From: Cotesia glomerata
Taxonomy: Eukaryota > Arthropoda > Insecta > Hymenoptera > Braconidae
Assembly: GCF_020080835.1 (NCBI RefSeq)
Contig: NC_058164.1
Span: 8,829,666-8,893,665, forward strand
DNA: 64,000 nt
Direction: 5' to 3'
Shown: piece by piece, positions 60,345-64,000 of the stretch
Layout of the letters: every line of letters starts with the position of its first letter
Position numbering within the stretch: position 1 is the stretch's first letter
Position numbers and translations under genes: made by a program
Notes under the pieces: model-generated
Told to the model about the DNA's origin: nothing
Databases searched by the model: none
The model's input: the letters and a program-made list of their open reading frames with translations, nothing else

Positions 60345-60545
60345 AATTTTCTGACATGTCCAAGTATGGCCATGATATGTAAATTGGCCATATAAAGCCA
60401 TATCGAGCTTAATATGCCCATATATATTTTACTATGGTCAAATTTGCCTGTATATAATTTTTCGAGCAAAGGTATAATGTTAAAAATCTCGGCCAAAAGG
60501 CGCATCATCATTAAGTCGTCTTCTTACAAGAGAGTTAAGTTTGAG
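60345..60545 (+). repeat. Dispersed repeat, copy 2 (partner at 7731)
   Basis: AAATTTTCTGACATG, ACTATGGTC, TATATAATTTTTCGA, TGTTAAAAAT and GGCGCAT occur in the order seen at 7731-7915. It is diverged and non-coding. Confidence 0.5.
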
Positions 60546-60902
60546 GTATTGAGTTACAGTCGTCTCTGTAAAGATACTCTTACCATACAAATTTACTCTC
60601 CGATGTACGTTCTGAATGTGCAATAAAAAACATAAGTTTTTACACACATTTAAAAAACGCGCTAAATCTTTTGATTCTAATACGTTATTCAAGACAGGGT
60701 AGGAGAATATCCGCGCATTTTTGACGAATGTATTCTATAAGTTTTAAAAAACGTTTTTATAGAGAGAGAAAGTTGAATGTATAAAATAAAATTCATTTTT
60801 TTCAATCTTTTAGTATCTGACATTGATTTTTAATTTAAACTAGCGAGTAAAATTTTGTTTAATAAAACATATTAGCTGACATACCCATTTTTAGAAAAAA
60901 TA

Positions 60903-61100
60903 AAAAAAGTTTGGAAAATCCAAAAGTGCACGCCTCATAATCTCATTTCCCACTATAAAATTGATTAAAATAAAATACAAAAAACAAAATAATAAAAATC
61001 AGAAAACTCTGCTATGGTTTAGTGGCGTCATAATTCTAAGACGAGGAAAAAGAACACTATAATAAAATGTATTTCGACGTTCTAATTAGCAAATTGTCTA
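60903..61100 (+). repeat. Partial copy of the TGCACGCCTCATA element
   Basis: AAGTTTGGAAAATCCAAAAG, then TGCACGCCTCATAA repeats the left end and flank of the 46838-47470 element, followed by a diverged relative of its GTGGCGCCATAG segment (GTGGCGTCATAAT, about 61022). The right end was not found. Confidence 0.55.
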
Positions 61101-61324
61101 ACTTCATTTTAGAGAATCTTCTATTTGTACGAAAAAAACAATTAGTTCAAAATTTATCATCATTTTAAAAAACCATTTAATATCATTAATATCTAATAGA
61201 GATATAATATTTAGGATTTGAATCATTCAAATGATTTATAATTGGATTATTGCTACATCAAAATGTTAAAAAATCACCCTCTAAAAAATAAGGAGTTAGA
61301 CACATTTCTAGACCGTCGATTTAT

Positions 61325-61326
<2 letters not shown>

Positions 61327-61374
<48 letters not shown>
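61327..61374. repeat. (AT)n microsatellite, 24 units
   Basis: An uninterrupted AT tract. The open frame through it codes Ile-Tyr repeats and is not a gene. 61101-61326 and 61375-61815 around it show nothing recognisable. Confidence 0.95.
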
Positions 61375-61376
<2 letters not shown>

Positions 61377-61815
61377 ACAAATGTATATACACAAATACAT
61401 AGTCGTATCTTAGCTTTTTATAAATAATAATTAAAGGACAATGAATTGAACGCTCATATTAATTGAGAAAGTCCGCAGTGTGTTACTTTAGATGATAAAA
61501 AAAAAAATTATTCCGGTACGTTAATTTTTCTGCCACATACACGGATCCAAAAACACAGATATTTATTATTTCTATTCTTCCGCTCTATAACGGTGACCAA
61601 ACTCTATCCAAACTCTATTCTTTCAATTCAAAAGAATTTCACACGTATGAATTAAAGAAAATACAAATAACATGGACGTCTAGGAAAGATTATTTTTAAT
61701 GTTATTATTTACTATGTTACAGAAAATAATTGTTATTGATATATATTTTATATGCCAGACAGATTATTTGACTTAATATAAGTGCACTCATAGTATCCTG
61801 TAAATGCGATTTAAG

Positions 61816-62569
61816 TAAAAAAAAATTAGGAAAACGGTTGACCATTTAATTTTGATTATCTAAAAATTATTTAAAACTTGCAATATTAAAATTCATTTAG
61901 ACATTTGTCTCAACACTCAAAATTCTGTACTTAAGTTACTCTAAAATCTTTTGGTTTAAAATAAATCTTTTTATCTAATATTCTTTGTCATTACTTAAGT
62001 ATTTTTTTATTTTAAGTATAAGTGAGTTTGCTTACGTATAACAAAACTCCCATTTATCTATTTAATCTCTTAAATGTACCTGGGCCCAAACTAATTACGG
62101 GAAATTCCCTGGGCCTCTTACAGGAGTCGAACGAGACACTTAATGATCACACTCGAATTATATTTTACAATCGTTAAAAAATGCAATAAAATCATACTCG
62201 AATTTTTTAAAATTAATAAATATGTAAAGAAAAATTCTTTAAATAACAACACTTTTTTCGGTTTTCTTTCGTCAACGATAACTCACGAACGAATCAACCG
62301 ATTTTGACCGGACTGGTAGCGATCGACATGGTTTTTTTATGTTAAGAGCTGATTAGTTTTTGAAATTGATCGGTAAAGCCGTTTAAAAGTTATTCCAAAA
62401 ACACCCCATTTGAAAAAATTTTTTTTTGTAGTTTTTTTGTGATTTCTTAAAATCTACCGGTCCGAATCGTTTCAAAGTATACTGAAAATATAAGTTTGGT
62501 CAAGCCCTTTTGAATGGCACCAACCGCGATCAAATCGGTCAAGCGGTTCAAAAGTTATGAGAGGTTTAC

Positions 62570-62614
<45 letters not shown>

Positions 62615-62785
62615 CGCGCGCACACATACAGACACACAGACACCATCGCGGGAATCGTCAGGGAAGCTTTCTAGGACCTCGAAACATCGAGATTCGATGA
62701 AAACTCGATTTTCGTAAAACGAGGTGAAAACAATAACTTCCCAATTTTTGAAAATCTTCGATTTCCTTAGCGGGAAGTTAAAAAT
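61816..62785 (+). mobile_element. Element G, copy 5 (internal gap)
   Basis: The 5' end AAATTAGGAAAACGGTTGACC (about 61823) is followed by about 410 bp of unrelated AT-rich sequence. From about 62250 (TTTTTTCGGTTTTCTTTCGT) the family sequence resumes with AACGAATCAACCGATTTTGACC, a CA tract (62575-62612) and the end TTAGCGGGAAGTT (about 62767-62779). It is non-coding. Confidence 0.8.
62575..62612. repeat. (CA)n microsatellite in element G copy 5
   Basis: About 19 CA units followed by a GCGCGCAC interruption and CACACATACAGACAC. The position corresponds to the CA tracts of copies 1, 3 and 4. Confidence 0.93.
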
Positions 62786-64000
62786 GAAAACCGTGTGGTG
62801 TCATGGGACACCAGATCGGAACGAAGTTCAGTCATCACGTAGACTATACATTAGACACTGTATACCCATCATACATAGACTATACATAAAAATCTTACGC
62901 TTTTTTTTAACGTTACGGACGTTTTTTGCCAGCTAGGGTACCCCTCCGTAACGCCCGATAAGAAACTTTGTCCCAAAAATCAATTTCAGTTTCGAAAAAA
63001 CTGCTTTTGTTGACATGTCGAGAATAGAGCACTACCTCAACACTTTACTTATAAGGCGTACAATCGAAAAATCACAAAAAATTATTCTTTTATTCACATA
63101 GTTTGATATGGATATATATGACCAGATCAGACCATGTATGGTCACAACAAAAATTTTTTTACGGGTTGTATTTTTATTCTTTAAAAGTTGTGTGCAAAGA
63201 ACAAAACTTGTTAAAATAAAATGGTCAAAAATTAAAAACAAGATCCCTGGGTCAATTTCCGTAGTCTAATGGCCGAGTAGAGTGGTTGAACGAAATGCAT
63301 GAGAATGACGACGGGGATATTATATTAAAGCTTCCGACTTGTAGTTGTGCGGAAAGCACTGAACTATGCTCCACAGCACAGTAATACTTACGTGGCTGCT
63401 CATTTTCATTTTGCCTATTCTATCTGAACCCGACTAACACCCTCCATTCTATATATACATACATTGTATATCTTTGTATCTACGCTAGTTACGCTTTAGC
63501 GCAGTAAATTGCAATAAGGCAAGTACCACACCAGTTAATGTTTGGTACTTATACAACACAAAGACCTTTTGGCAAAAGTTCGCGCAGATGTGCGTATTCA
63601 TGGGTAACCTTTCTTGCATCACGAGATAATATCGCTATTATTTATGGAAACTAGATAAAATGTTAATTAACGTTTGATATATTTCTAAATAACAGTTCAA
63701 CTGGAGGTTATCTGTGAAATTTTAAATCACTTGATTGAATTTCTCTCTATATTCATAAGTTTAAAATGTAACATCTTAAATTGCGAAATGTAAAATTATC
63801 GAAGTAACCGTATTGAAAGTCTGGTCCTAATTATGATGTTACCATTTAAAATTTTCCGATAATTTTTTTCCCGTATTGTGATGATTAATTAAGTTGAAAT
63901 ATTGTTTACGTTCATCTCTTAATTAATTTTATTTTTATTTATTGTAAAAATTACCATTTCCTGTTAGTATTCCACAGAAAATGTCTTTAAATAATGAATA
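62786..64000. other. Intergenic DNA to the window end
   Basis: Single-copy-looking, AT-rich sequence. No coding segment, tRNA or repeat could be supported. Confidence 0.45.

Noticed and set aside
62110..62150. B-box-like CGTTCGACTCC on the minus strand as a tRNA
   Set aside because: No A-box or cloverleaf partner at the right distance.
63256..63365. TGGCCGAGTAGAGTGG as a tRNA-Leu/Ser D-arm
   Set aside because: No B-box or acceptor pairing follows.
1..64000. CRISPR arrays, operons, riboswitches, phage or plasmid genes
   Set aside because: None seen. Introns, eukaryotic splice sites and retrotransposons show a eukaryotic chromosome.

Overview
This window is an AT-rich, intron- and transposon-dense piece of an arthropod nuclear genome. 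It is most likely an insect, and the overall look (very AT-rich introns, R1-clade and Ty3/Gypsy elements, many TIR/MITE families) fits a hymenopteran such as a parasitoid wasp. Species is not determinable by eye. No bacterial or organellar genes were seen.

The one recognisable host gene lies on the + strand from about 8899 to 32332. It is the 3' part of a neuronal immunoglobulin-superfamily receptor of the DIP (Dpr-interacting protein)/lachesin-like family. Five exons are supported by splice sites and continuous reading phase: 8899-9027 (end of Ig2), 16662-16946 (Ig3), 17775-17837 and 31624-31776 (Pro/Thr-rich juxtamembrane linker) and 32103-32332 (hydrophobic anchor and stop). The signal peptide, Ig1 and most of Ig2 should lie left of base 1, so bases 1-8898 are probably intron. 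An alternative hydrophobic last exon in the correct phase may lie at 24352-24479.

Most remaining structure is mobile DNA, often nested. 1514-5358 is an AACAA-rich element carrying three later insertions (a TTAA-type hairpin MITE, a GATC-rich foldback, and a 2.3-kb TIR element with about 76-bp tandem repeats). 26724-29354 is a TIR element enclosing a second element that itself holds a PIF/Harbinger-like MITE and a TA-type MITE side by side. A large palindrome made of smaller palindromes sits at 15114-15476.

A recurrent non-autonomous family, called element G here, has five copies or parts (12442-14496, 36808-37998, 39777-46738, 53631-59657, 61816-62785). Four of the five carry a long internal (CA/TG)n tract. 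Two copies host complete-length retrotransposons. Copy 3 holds a Ty3/Gypsy element with apparently identical 296-bp LTRs, an AAAA target duplication and one intact 1573-residue Gag-Pol (minus strand). Copy 4 holds an R1-clade non-LTR element inserted exactly inside the CA repeat, with a possible HDV-like ribozyme at its 5' end, an ATGA overlap of ORF1 and ORF2, and three single-base frameshifts. The right end of the window (59658-64000) holds repeats and no recognised gene.
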